A stretch of 64,000 bases of DNA. Origin: Salinimicrobium gaetbulicola. GTDB taxonomy: Bacteria; Bacteroidota; Bacteroidia; Flavobacteriales; Flavobacteriaceae. The notes under the pieces were generated by a model. The model was not told the DNA's origin, searched no databases, and was given only the letters and a program-made list of their open reading frames with translations. The first letter of the stretch is position 1. Each line of letters begins with the position of its first letter. Where the stretch lies: NCBI RefSeq assembly GCF_042676025.1, contig NZ_JBHTJP010000032.1:806001-870000 (forward strand). Reading direction: 5' to 3'. Position numbers and translations under genes: made by a program. Below are positions 1-6,764 of this stretch, in pieces.

Positions 1-383
1 ACCAGTTCGTGCTTGTAATCTGCTTCCAGGGCGGCAAGTAATTCGGGTAATTCGGTAGTTCCGAAGTATTGATCCACATCAGGGATCTCCTTTTGAAGGT
101 CTGGCTTATAGCGCTCACTCAAACATCCGGTCACAAAAACCTTATCCACTTCTCCCTGCTCCTTGCGTTCTACGTATTCTAAAATGGTATTAACCGATTG
201 TTCTTTCGCATTGTCAATGAAACCACAGGTATTGATCACCACGATATTCCCTTCCTGCTCATGCACCACATCCTTGTCATTCGCTTTCAGCTGGCCCATT
301 AAGACCTCACTATCATAGACATTCTTACTGCAGCCAAGGGTTACAACATTGATCCTGTTCTTCTTTAACGACTTCGTTCTCAT
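1..383 (-). CDS. rimO: RimO, ribosomal protein S12 methylthiotransferase (3' part cut by window edge)
   Basis: RimO is a radical-SAM enzyme that methylthiolates an aspartate of ribosomal protein uS12. Only the first 127 residues are in the window; the gene runs off the left edge. The visible part is the N-terminal MTTase (UPF0004) domain with its three cluster-binding cysteines: C18 in VTLGCSKN, C53 in INTCGF and C87 in VTGCLSER. ATG at 383 is the first start, and the conserved domain begins about 10 residues in. A TATCTTTG box (443-450, minus strand) about 60 bases upstream is a plausible -7 element, but I see no well-spaced -33 TTG. The radical-SAM CxxxCxxC motif would lie outside the window. 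The family call is secure; RimO rather than MiaB rests on the GCSKN motif typical of RimO. Confidence 0.9.
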   Translation of the reverse strand, partial: MRTKSLKKNRINVVTLGCSKNVYDSEVLMGQLKANDKDVVHEQEGNIVVINTCGFIDNAKEQSVNTILEYVERKEQGEVDKVFVTGCLSERYKPDLQKEIPDVDQYFGTTELPELLAALEADYKHEL

Positions 384-611
384 ACAATTATTTTCTTATT
401 CCCCCTTTCAACTGTTTCAAATAAAAATATCAAAAAGGGGTGCAAAGATACGATGTTATCTTCAGAATAAAACATTTGGGCAAAGAGTTTGAAAATGAAG
501 GTCACCGCTAATTAGCCATTTAGATTTTAAAGCAGGTCCAAAAATGGCATTTTTGAGAGGCGTCCTGTTGCCGGTGATATAAAATGTTGCCGGGAAAATA
601 GACAGGGACAC

Positions 612-1313
612 CTACTTTGCTTCCATCTTATCTTCCACAATTATTTTATCAATTTCAATTTTCGCTATTTCTAACTGATCCCTGTACCATTTTAATTGTA
701 CATAATGATGGTACAGGTCATCAAGAAATTCAGTTAATTGTTCAGGTTCCATATCGCGAAAGGATCCCGTTCTTCTTTCGTAACTGTACTTCTTACTTAT
801 GAAGGACCACCTTTCGTCCAGAATTCGGCCGTTATCAATTAATCTGTCATAGATGGAATTATATAATTTGATCAATTTATTTGATAATTCCTTATTTCTG
901 AAATGAGTGAATTGATTACCAGATACCGCTGACTGATAGGAGCCCAGGATTGGATAGAATGTGCGGTTAGCTGTAAAATAAACCTGAAAGATAGAGTCCA
1001 GTGCTTTTCTATCATTCCGGTAAAGATCTAACAGATCCCTGTTCAAAGTATCATAAGCTTCGATTTTGGGTTCTATTGTTTCTATTATGCGTTGAATGAA
1101 GGCTCTATCCTGTTTTAGATCATTTTTTACGCTGCTAATGAATTCCTTTTCTTTTTCGTACTGTATCCTTTTTTCGTTCCAATTATTGATTTGAAGGGCA
1201 ATTAGAATACCTATCACAACCAGAACGGTTTCTCCAAGAGCATATTTAAGGTACCTCCTGGTTTTTCCTTCTGAAAGTAATTTGCGCCTAATTATTCTAA
1301 AGAAACTAATCAT
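612..1313 (-). CDS. DUF6090 family membrane-anchored protein
   Basis: A 233-residue protein with one hydrophobic segment at about residues 26-42, containing GETVLVVIGILIALQINNWN, a strongly conserved block of the DUF6090 family common in Flavobacteriia. The rest is charged, mostly helical and likely soluble. Function is unknown. It is the last of six minus-strand single genes in the cassette-like block, with repeat element A about 60 bp upstream of its ATG. I do not find a convincing attC-like repeat downstream of its stop (481-611), so it may be either the terminal cassette or the first chromosomal gene beyond the array. Start: ATG at 1313, only a few residues before the conserved block. Confidence 0.8.
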   Translation of the reverse strand: MISFFRIIRRKLLSEGKTRRYLKYALGETVLVVIGILIALQINNWNEKRIQYEKEKEFISSVKNDLKQDRAFIQRIIETIEPKIEAYDTLNRDLLDLYRNDRKALDSIFQVYFTANRTFYPILGSYQSAVSGNQFTHFRNKELSNKLIKLYNSIYDRLIDNGRILDERWSFISKKYSYERRTGSFRDMEPEQLTEFLDDLYHHYVQLKWYRDQLEIAKIEIDKIIVEDKMEAK

Positions 1314-1375
1314 TAGAGCATAGTTTATTTAAAGATATGATTTTTAAGTGTTTAACTTGTTTTAATAATGAAGTA

Positions 1376-1519
1376 CAAGGTTTCCGGTTATGGCAAGTAG
1401 CGGGAGTAAGTACGCAGACCCGATAGCTATCGTGATGTAGGCTTAACCATTTTCCCGGTTTTAAATATTATACTTTTTTGGTAATATCCGTTATTTGCGA
1501 TGAATCGTTTTTGGCGATA
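1376..1519 (-). repeat. attC-like element A (overlaps 3' end of the MutS-like gene)
   Basis: About 144 bp. Its left part (CCGGTTATGGCAAGTAGCGG at 1384-1403 and CTTAACCATTTT at 1442-1453) closely matches element D. Its right part (1491-1507, ending GATGAATCG) matches the right arm of D and E. The right arm is coding: the last 15 codons of the MutS-like gene lie within it. The terminal boxes are degenerate compared with D, E and F. It has the same orientation as elements B-E. The attC interpretation is an inference from the family of repeats. Confidence 0.6.
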
Positions 1520-3159
1520 GTCTTTTTGCTGCTACTCTTTGAATGGTCTATAATCTCCAAAGGATAATCATACAACTCTAAGATCTTTATAGCATTTCCA
1601 CTTTTTGGTTTCCCTGGCTTGATCTTGTGGTCAAAAATTAATTGATCATTTTCAATGGTTTCCGAAAAATGATACAAGTCAAAATTTTCCTGTTTTAATA
1701 AATCTGTGAGTTCTAAATCATGTGTAGAAACCATAACAATATGGTCCCTTTTATTTAAGTAAGATAAGATCGATTTTCCAGCAGCAATTCTCTCTACTGT
1801 ATTGGTTCCTTTAAATAACTCATCTAATATAAACAGGCAACTATTCTTTTCTTTTGAAGCATCTATCAATTCTTTAATCCTCACCACTTCTTCTAAATAG
1901 TAACTCGTATTATTAATTAGATCATCTGAAATCCTAATTGATGAATAGATCTTGAAAAACGGAGTTTCTAACTTTTTAGCAAAGCAAAAATTTAATGTTT
2001 GTCCTAAAATTGCATTAACGCTAAAGGTTCTTATGAAGGTTGTTTTACCAGACATATTTGATCCGGTTAACAGCAAACTCCTGTTCTCTAATATTAGACT
2101 ATTAGGTATACAACTTTCAATTAACGGATGATATATTTCTTCTGCAAACACTTCTTTTTTGCTTGTAAAACCGGGTTTGCAATATTTGCTATTGTTTGTC
2201 TGCACCGACGCACAAGATATAGCAGAATCAATTTCACCAATGAAGAGAAAAAGTTCTTTTAAGTCTTCTTCTTTATTTTCTAAGGACTTTTGAAAACTGT
2301 AAAAAAGTATTGGCTCTAAATTGAAAGTGATCTTAATAATTTCTGATATGAACCAAAATAAAAGAGCATATTCACTATCCAGCTTTTTCTCCCACTCAAT
2401 AAATCGAATTTTTGATAAGATTGATCTTACATTCTTTAGGTAATTAAGATCTTCATAGAAGGATCTAATCTCTTCTGAAGAGCTCAAATTCCTGGCTACA
2501 TGATAACTCGTTGCCAATTGGCCCACACCATTTAAATATAATTGTATCGAGGCCTTGTTTTTATAATGAAAAACGAGATTTATGAAAAAGATCGGGATTA
2601 AAAGCAGGAACCATGATGGATTGAAAAAGCTTAGAATAATAGAAGAAATCGCGGCTATTGACAGAAAACGGAAGAGCCATATTTTATCAGATTTTTCTAC
2701 CCTTTGTGCACGAAAGATCTCTTCGAAATAATATGCTTTGTTAGATGAAAGTTTTGATAGTTCGAGCTGACATTTAACTCGCAAGGAATGGTCTGACTTA
2801 AATACTTCTGTAAGCTTTCCAAATCGTTCTAAGTCAGAAATACCAGTTATGGTTCTAAGTTTATAGTAAAGATATTGTTGTCCAATTTTTGAAGTAGTTC
2901 TATCTAAGAATGTGAAAACTTCATTCATATCCAGATCGACCCAGGTATTGTCAGATATTATCTGAAATACATTTTTAGGCGATCTGTGATTTTTAAAAAA
3001 TTGATCGATCAAATCAAAATCGAGATACTTTTCATTTTTGGGTTTTCCCCAATCTTCTATTAATGCGTTTCGTGCAGCTTTTTTTCTCGCCTTCTTCAAC
3101 CGGATACTAACAAGGTAGATTACAGTTAAAACTAGTACAGTACCTAAGATCCAGTTCAT
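1468..3159 (-). CDS. membrane-anchored MutS-like ATPase (no mismatch-recognition domain)
   Basis: A 563-residue protein related to the MutS core and ATPase domains. It lacks the N-terminal mismatch-binding domain and is not canonical MutS. A transmembrane helix at about residues 3-19 and a hydrophobic pair at 163-199 suggest membrane attachment. The helical core starts near residue 80 (EVFTFLDRTTSKIG). The C-terminal ATPase has Walker A GSNMSGKTT (366-374), Walker B CLFILDE (441-447) and the MutS-type VSTHDLE (477-483). Such membrane MutS-like paralogues occur in Bacteroidota with unknown roles. Residues 549-563 are encoded inside repeat element A, so the C-terminus has been set by the recombination-site-like sequence. 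The gene stands alone between elements B and A, with its ATG 37 bp from the B box. Confidence 0.8.
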   Translation of the reverse strand: MNWILGTVLVLTVIYLVSIRLKKARKKAARNALIEDWGKPKNEKYLDFDLIDQFFKNHRSPKNVFQIISDNTWVDLDMNEVFTFLDRTTSKIGQQYLYYKLRTITGISDLERFGKLTEVFKSDHSLRVKCQLELSKLSSNKAYYFEEIFRAQRVEKSDKIWLFRFLSIAAISSIILSFFNPSWFLLLIPIFFINLVFHYKNKASIQLYLNGVGQLATSYHVARNLSSSEEIRSFYEDLNYLKNVRSILSKIRFIEWEKKLDSEYALLFWFISEIIKITFNLEPILFYSFQKSLENKEEDLKELFLFIGEIDSAISCASVQTNNSKYCKPGFTSKKEVFAEEIYHPLIESCIPNSLILENRSLLLTGSNMSGKTTFIRTFSVNAILGQTLNFCFAKKLETPFFKIYSSIRISDDLINNTSYYLEEVVRIKELIDASKEKNSCLFILDELFKGTNTVERIAAGKSILSYLNKRDHIVMVSTHDLELTDLLKQENFDLYHFSETIENDQLIFDHKIKPGKPKSGNAIKILELYDYPLEIIDHSKSSSKKTIAKNDSSQITDITKKV

Positions 3160-3189
3160 ATAACAACGATGTTCATAATTAATAATTCT

Positions 3190-3259
3190 GGCTAACGTCT
3201 CCGGTTATAGCAAGTTGCACCTGCCTGTCGGCTGACAGGGAAGCAGGTCACCGTTAGTT
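3190..3259 (-). repeat. attC-like element B (short form)
   Basis: A 70 bp element. The left box GGCTAAC (3190-3196) is followed by GTCTCCGGTTATAGCAAGTT, shared with A, D and E. A strong inner hairpin follows (ACCTGCCTGTC 3219-3229, loop GGCT, GACAGGGAAGCAGGT 3234-3248). The right box is CCGTTAG (3251-3257). The outer ends CTAACG and CGTTAG pair. The size and hairpin-with-unpaired-bases layout fit a short attC. It touches the stop codon of the TPR lipoprotein gene. Confidence 0.65.
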
Positions 3260-4145
3260 ATTTAATTTCCTGCAAAACCTCTTTTGCATTATCGTTATCC
3301 GGATTTAACTCAAGAGATTTTTGGTAAGCTATGACGGCATTTTCTTTGTCTCCCATTTTTAATAAACACTCCCCATAACTGTCATATGTATTATATGCCT
3401 CAGGGTATAGTTCGGTATTCAATTGGAATATTTTCAGGGCCTCTTCGTTTATGTCCTGACCCATTAATTGATAACCAAAGTTGTTCAATCCGTTTTCGGA
3501 AACATTGAATCCGGTGAGGGTTTCATCCTCATTTTTAATTAACTCAACAATCTGGTCGATCCCTGTTCCCGAATCATAGAGTACCACAAGCGGTTTCTGA
3601 TTCATTCTTTTGACCTTTTCCTTTTGTTCTGCAAGGGTTTCCACTCCAAACTCCATCCTTTCGGCATCTGTGATCTTCGTGGTGTCCATTTCGGCTAGTT
3701 TCCAGGGCTCCCCGTTCTTTCTGTGATACTGGGTACCGTATATCTGGGGTTCGCCTATACTTAACAGATACCTGTCTGTCGCGGCGGCCAGTAGCCATTT
3801 ATTTGCTGTAGAATCCAGCGCTACCGATCTTTCCATCAGTTTTACGGCCATTCCATAATCAACCGAATCCTTACCGTGCTGAAAAACCATCGCGGCATTC
3901 TTATAATCATTTGAAGTGACCACCTTATTCGAATCCAGCAGCTGGTGTACCCGAACGCGTCTCAGACTATCCCTTTTGGAAACCCGGGACCAGTCAAGAT
4001 TGTCCGACCGGCGATCTCCCTGGTCGGCGGCATAGATCTCGGCAAGTTCCGCATTGTCCTTAATTGGTTCAGGTTGTTCCTGTTCCTTTTCCTGTTTACA
4101 GGACAGCATAAGAAGCATGGATAGTAAGCAAATGATCTGTTTCAT
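3258..4145 (-). CDS. DUF6624/TPR lipoprotein
   Basis: A 295-residue predicted lipoprotein. The signal peptide ends in lipobox LMLSC (C16), followed by a charged linker. The middle part (about 30-180; motifs LDWSRVSKRDSLRR and DYKNAAMVFQHG) resembles the DUF6624 family. The C-terminus holds two TPR-like repeats (about 215-290) with the typical AIAYQKSLELNPDN pattern, implying protein-protein interaction in the periplasm or at the membrane. No catalytic residues can be assigned. It is a single-gene unit between elements C and B, its stop codon lying at the B border. It is GC-richer than its cassette neighbours, which suggests a different source from the MutS-like and coiled-coil units. Confidence 0.75.
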   Translation of the reverse strand: MKQIICLLSMLLMLSCKQEKEQEQPEPIKDNAELAEIYAADQGDRRSDNLDWSRVSKRDSLRRVRVHQLLDSNKVVTSNDYKNAAMVFQHGKDSVDYGMAVKLMERSVALDSTANKWLLAAATDRYLLSIGEPQIYGTQYHRKNGEPWKLAEMDTTKITDAERMEFGVETLAEQKEKVKRMNQKPLVVLYDSGTGIDQIVELIKNEDETLTGFNVSENGLNNFGYQLMGQDINEEALKIFQLNTELYPEAYNTYDSYGECLLKMGDKENAVIAYQKSLELNPDNDNAKEVLQEIK

Positions 4146-4170
4146 AATATTTTTCAGTTTTTATTTTAGA

Positions 4171-4206
4171 CGGCAAGTAACGGTTACGGTTATCGAAAAT
4201 TGCGGA
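4171..4206 (-). repeat. attC-like element C (half site)
   Basis: Only a left arm is recognisable: GTAACGGTTACGGTTATCG followed by AAAATTGCGGA, against TAACGGTTTGCGGTTATCGC and AAGTTGCGGGA in element E. No matching right arm is found before the stop of the 154-aa gene at 4213. This is probably a decayed or truncated site. Confidence 0.45.
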
Positions 4207-4212
4207 CCTTTA

Positions 4213-4677
4213 TCACTCTAATATCCCAGAGATCAAATTCTTATATTCCTGAACATGCTTATCAAAGTCCCTCCGCATGTGAATCCATAATAAAGATCCT
4301 ATTACTAAAAGTAGTCCCCCGACAATGAACATATAGGTATTACTGGCAAATTTTAGGAATAACCCGGTAAACAAACTCAAGCCCAAAATAATATGTCCAA
4401 AGATCAATAATTTGGCTAATGGGTGGTGAGAAAAAGAAACTTCTACATCGGTCTCATTTTCAGCATCTCCTTTTAATATTTTCCCCTTGACAATTAGGTT
4501 ATTTTGGGTGTTTATTTCAAATGGAAGGGAAAGCCGTTTGCGTATTTTAAATCTTACTGTATTCCGTTTATCAGAATTCATGTTTAAAACAAATCTATCA
4601 ACGCCTCCAAGTGAGGATTCCAATTTCTCCCCCATCTCCTTAGGACCACTTGTTACTTTAAAATTCCAGTTTTTCAT
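4213..4677 (-). CDS. hypothetical two-helix membrane protein
   Basis: A 154-residue protein of unknown function. Residues 1-90 are soluble, with a beta-rich pattern reminiscent of PH-like or DUF-type domains, though no family is recognised with confidence. Two transmembrane helices follow (about 92-111 and 115-132) and a short charged cytoplasmic tail. Similar small proteins are scattered in flavobacterial genomes, often alone. The start is ATG 4677, 16 bp from the border of element D, a very short leader as in integron cassettes. It has no operon partner. The downstream repeat (C) is incomplete. Confidence 0.6.
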   Translation of the reverse strand: MKNWNFKVTSGPKEMGEKLESSLGGVDRFVLNMNSDKRNTVRFKIRKRLSLPFEINTQNNLIVKGKILKGDAENETDVEVSFSHHPLAKLLIFGHIILGLSLFTGLFLKFASNTYMFIVGGLLLVIGSLLWIHMRRDFDKHVQEYKNLISGILE

Positions 4678-4680
4678 ATA

Positions 4681-4829
4681 AAATAATTGGTGACGTCTCC
4701 GGTTAACGCAAGTTGCGGGAGTAGAGATGTGGACTGGTCGGCTTAACCATTTTCTTTCTTGGTTTCTAAAATCACACTTTTTCTCGAATACCCGGAATTT
4801 GAGATGAATCGCTGTTATAGCCAGTTATT
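4681..4829 (-). repeat. attC-like element D (long form)
   Basis: The left box AATTGGTGAC (4685-4694) leads into GTCTCCGGTTAACGCAAGTT and GCGGGAGTAG. The right arm ACCCGGAATTTGAGATGAATCGC (4790-4812, 22 of 23 bases identical to element E) ends at box GTTATAGCCAGTTATT (4814-4829). That box is a 15/16 inverted match of the left box of element E, i.e. the two ends of the GNAT unit mirror each other. The element overlaps the GNAT stop codon. Confidence 0.7.
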
Positions 4830-5397
4830 TAGTTCTTAATATTGTTCCACTCATGTTTTAATACACTGTAGTAGATTGAGTCTCTTCTTCTTCCATTTGC
4901 TAGTAATGTGTGACTTCTTAAAATTCCTTCTTCTATAAACCCACTTTTCTTTAATCCTTTTCTTGCCGCAATATTTAATACATCTGTTTTACTTTCAACT
5001 CTTTCTAAATGAAGTTCCTCGAAACAATATTTTAATAGAATCAATTTTATGATTTGATTTATGCCGGTTCCTTGAATACTTTCTGATAACCAGGTCCAAC
5101 CAATCTCAATTCTCTTATCTCGTGCGGAAAAGTTTCCTAGGCTTGTTGATCCGATTATTTTATCATTTTTTCTATCAATGATAGTGAAGGCTAATCTTTC
5201 TTCATTTTCAATTGATTTTATTGCAATTTTTATCCAATTTAAAANNNNNNNNNNACTTCTTGCTTTGATAAATTACTGGTGAAATAAGTCCAAACTTTGT
5301 CATTTTTAGTCAATTCTTTCATTTCTTCGAAATCATCTTCTTTTATTGGACGAAGTATAAACTGGTCGGTTTTTAGAACTTTCTTGTAGTTGAGCAT
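4829..5397 (-). CDS. GNAT-family N-acetyltransferase (RimJ/RimL-like), interrupted by an assembly gap
   Basis: The N-terminal 47 residues (MLNYKKVLKTDQFILRPIKE...) and the C-terminal part from LNWIKIAIKS to the end form one GNAT acetyltransferase with a typical RimJ/RimL layout: N-terminal FILRPIKEDDF, central IIGSTSLGNF, IEIGWTWL, C-terminal GLKKSGFIEEGILR and YYSVLKHEW. It would transfer acetyl from acetyl-CoA to a protein or small-molecule amine; the substrate is unknown. A run of 10 Ns (5245-5254) splits it. The halves are out of frame at length 10 but in frame if the true gap is 2, 5 or 8 bases. The family alignment suggests almost nothing is missing. The gene is probably intact and is the sole gene of the cassette between elements E and D. 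Confidence 0.75.
5245..5254. other. assembly gap (10 N)
   Basis: Ten ambiguous bases inside the GNAT gene. A fixed 10-N run usually marks a contig join of unknown size rather than a measured gap. Confidence 0.98.
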
Positions 5398-5402
5398 TTT
5401 AT

Positions 5403-5554
5403 AATAATTGGCTATAACGGTTTGCGGTTATCGCAAGTTGCGGGATTAGGAACGCGGTTTTGTCGGCTAACGCTTTAGATTGTTAGGAATCCAATTTAGT
5501 TCCTTTTTCTACAATACCCGGAATTTGAGATGAACCGCTGTTAGGCACTGAGCC
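5403..5554 (-). repeat. attC-like element E (long form, best preserved)
   Basis: The left box is AATTGGCTATAAC (5406-5418); the right box GTTAGGCACTGAGCC (5540-5554) contains a consensus GTTRRRY. The inner arms 5424-5444 and 5517-5538 pair at 18 of 21 positions with one bulged base, so the strand folds into a long imperfect hairpin, the hallmark of integron attC sites. Its right box mirrors the left box of F, and its left box mirrors the right box of D, rather than its own partner. Confidence 0.72.
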
Positions 5555-5563
5555 ATTTGATAA

Positions 5564-6439
5564 TTATTCATCATTTCCTTCGACTTCTCTTAAAACATTA
5601 CTTACGAAGTTAACACCTTCTTCGGTAAGCAGTTGATCGTCATCTACTAAATCATACTTTATTAGATCTGATTGAAATCCTTTATGAAATCTTCTGGACT
5701 CTTTGTAAAAAGTATCTTTAAATTCATCCTCTCCTAATATTTCAGAGAACGATAGAACATCACGAAACTCTTTGTTTCTGTTTAATCTAATTTTAAGGAA
5801 ATTTACTAATCGTGATGGAACATTATACTTTGAATCCATTTTTAATTTAGACTTCTCGAAGAGTTTTAATTTCTTTTCTAATTTTTGAACTTCTTCATTT
5901 TTCTGGTTTATTCTTTCCAAAAACTCTTCTTTATCTTTTTCAGCAATTTGATATTTCTGCACTAATTCGTTTAGTAGTTCATCTTTTTCATTTAATTCAC
6001 TTTTCAACTTTTCCTGTATTTCTTTTTCCTTTTTTTCTTCCTTTTCAATATCATCTTTTTTTGAAGAACCATTGGAGTAATATCTTTCTACCCTACTAGA
6101 AAGAGATTTATTTTCCTCTTTTAAAGATTCAAGTTTCTCACCAAATCTTTCCTCTATTCTTCCCAGATTTTCTGAAATATCTTTAGTGAAAGTGTAAGTA
6201 TTATTATAAAATTTTGCGCTTGCTTCATTGTTTTTATGATAAAAATTTATGGATATCCAAACAGCGAATAATGCTAGAATTATGGATAGGAAATCTGTAA
6301 ACTGAAAATTTAGTTGGGAAAAATTGTAATCAGAAAATACAATTTTCACACAAATTACAATAACTATAAGAGTAGCTAGTATCCAGCCAAACCATGCATG
6401 AATTGAACTTTTTGATTTTTCTTGTTTTGGTTTTTCCAT
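5564..6439 (-). CDS. membrane-anchored coiled-coil protein of unknown function
   Basis: A 291-residue protein not recognised as a known family. Visible features: a charged N-terminal tail, two transmembrane helices (about 15-35 and 48-66), a long coiled coil rich in Glu and Lys (about 85-200, with heptad-like runs such as ELNEKDELLNELVQKYQ), and a compact C-terminal domain (about 205-288; RLVNFLKIRLNRNKEF and YDLVDDDQLLTEEG) that resembles a small winged-helix fold. This could be a membrane-tethered sensor or effector. It is strikingly AT-rich compared with the ribosomal genes, a sign of separate origin. It is the sole gene between elements F and E, whose facing boxes are near-perfect inverted repeats. 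Confidence 0.6.
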   Translation of the reverse strand: MEKPKQEKSKSSIHAWFGWILATLIVIVICVKIVFSDYNFSQLNFQFTDFLSIILALFAVWISINFYHKNNEASAKFYNNTYTFTKDISENLGRIEERFGEKLESLKEENKSLSSRVERYYSNGSSKKDDIEKEEKKEKEIQEKLKSELNEKDELLNELVQKYQIAEKDKEEFLERINQKNEEVQKLEKKLKLFEKSKLKMDSKYNVPSRLVNFLKIRLNRNKEFRDVLSFSEILGEDEFKDTFYKESRRFHKGFQSDLIKYDLVDDDQLLTEEGVNFVSNVLREVEGNDE

Positions 6440-6466
6440 TTTTGTTATATGTTGAAATTATTTTAT

Positions 6467-6554
6467 GGCTTTGTGCCTAACTGGTTATACCACAGCAAAA
6501 CTTATGTTTATCAATTTCTCAAAGCGATAAACACAAGCTTAGTTGATAGTTAGT
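6467..6554 (-). repeat. attC-like element F (short form)
   Basis: The left box GGCTTTGTGCCTAAC (6467-6481) contains a consensus GCCTAAC (RYYYAAC). The inner stem CTTATGTTTATC (6501-6512) pairs 11/12 with GATAAACACAAG (6526-6537). The right end AGTTAGTAA (6548-6556 region) pairs with the outer CTAACT. Its sequence is unlike the D/E family inside, but its architecture is the same. It would be the site of the next upstream cassette, which is not recognisable. Confidence 0.62.
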
Positions 6555-6764
6555 AAATTTATAAAATATTGTTAAAGAAATTTACGAAAACCCGTAAAGA
6601 AGGGCCTTTTAAAGGAATTTGACAATAAAAAAGCCTGCAGCTCGTAAGTCACGGTGGAAGTAAGTTAAGCCTGGTAGCTCAAGGTATTATCGGATAGTTT
6701 TTAACATTGAAAAAGGATGCAACTGGTAAATTAAAGATCATCATCTATCCTAACAGGAGTTCAC
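6555..6764. other. non-coding stretch between the cassette block and the aminotransferase gene
   Basis: No convincing gene, RNA or terminator. It contains TATCCTAACAGG (6746-6757), whose complement CTGTTAGG resembles the integron G|TTAGG box, and two short direct matches of the type GAGCTNNCAGGCTT on the minus strand. It may be a remnant of a degenerate cassette or of the primary attachment site, but nothing here proves either. Confidence 0.3.

Noticed and set aside
481..611. Possible attC-like repeat behind the DUF6090 gene (GGTCACCGCTAATTAGCC and CCGGTGATA)
   Set aside because: Only short matches to element B, no consistent arms; cannot be told from chance.
5403..5554. Elements A-F as transposon ends or MITEs
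   Set aside because: No target-site duplications, boxes pair across cassettes, sizes vary from 70 to 150 bp with shared boxes, and each element is tied to a gene end.
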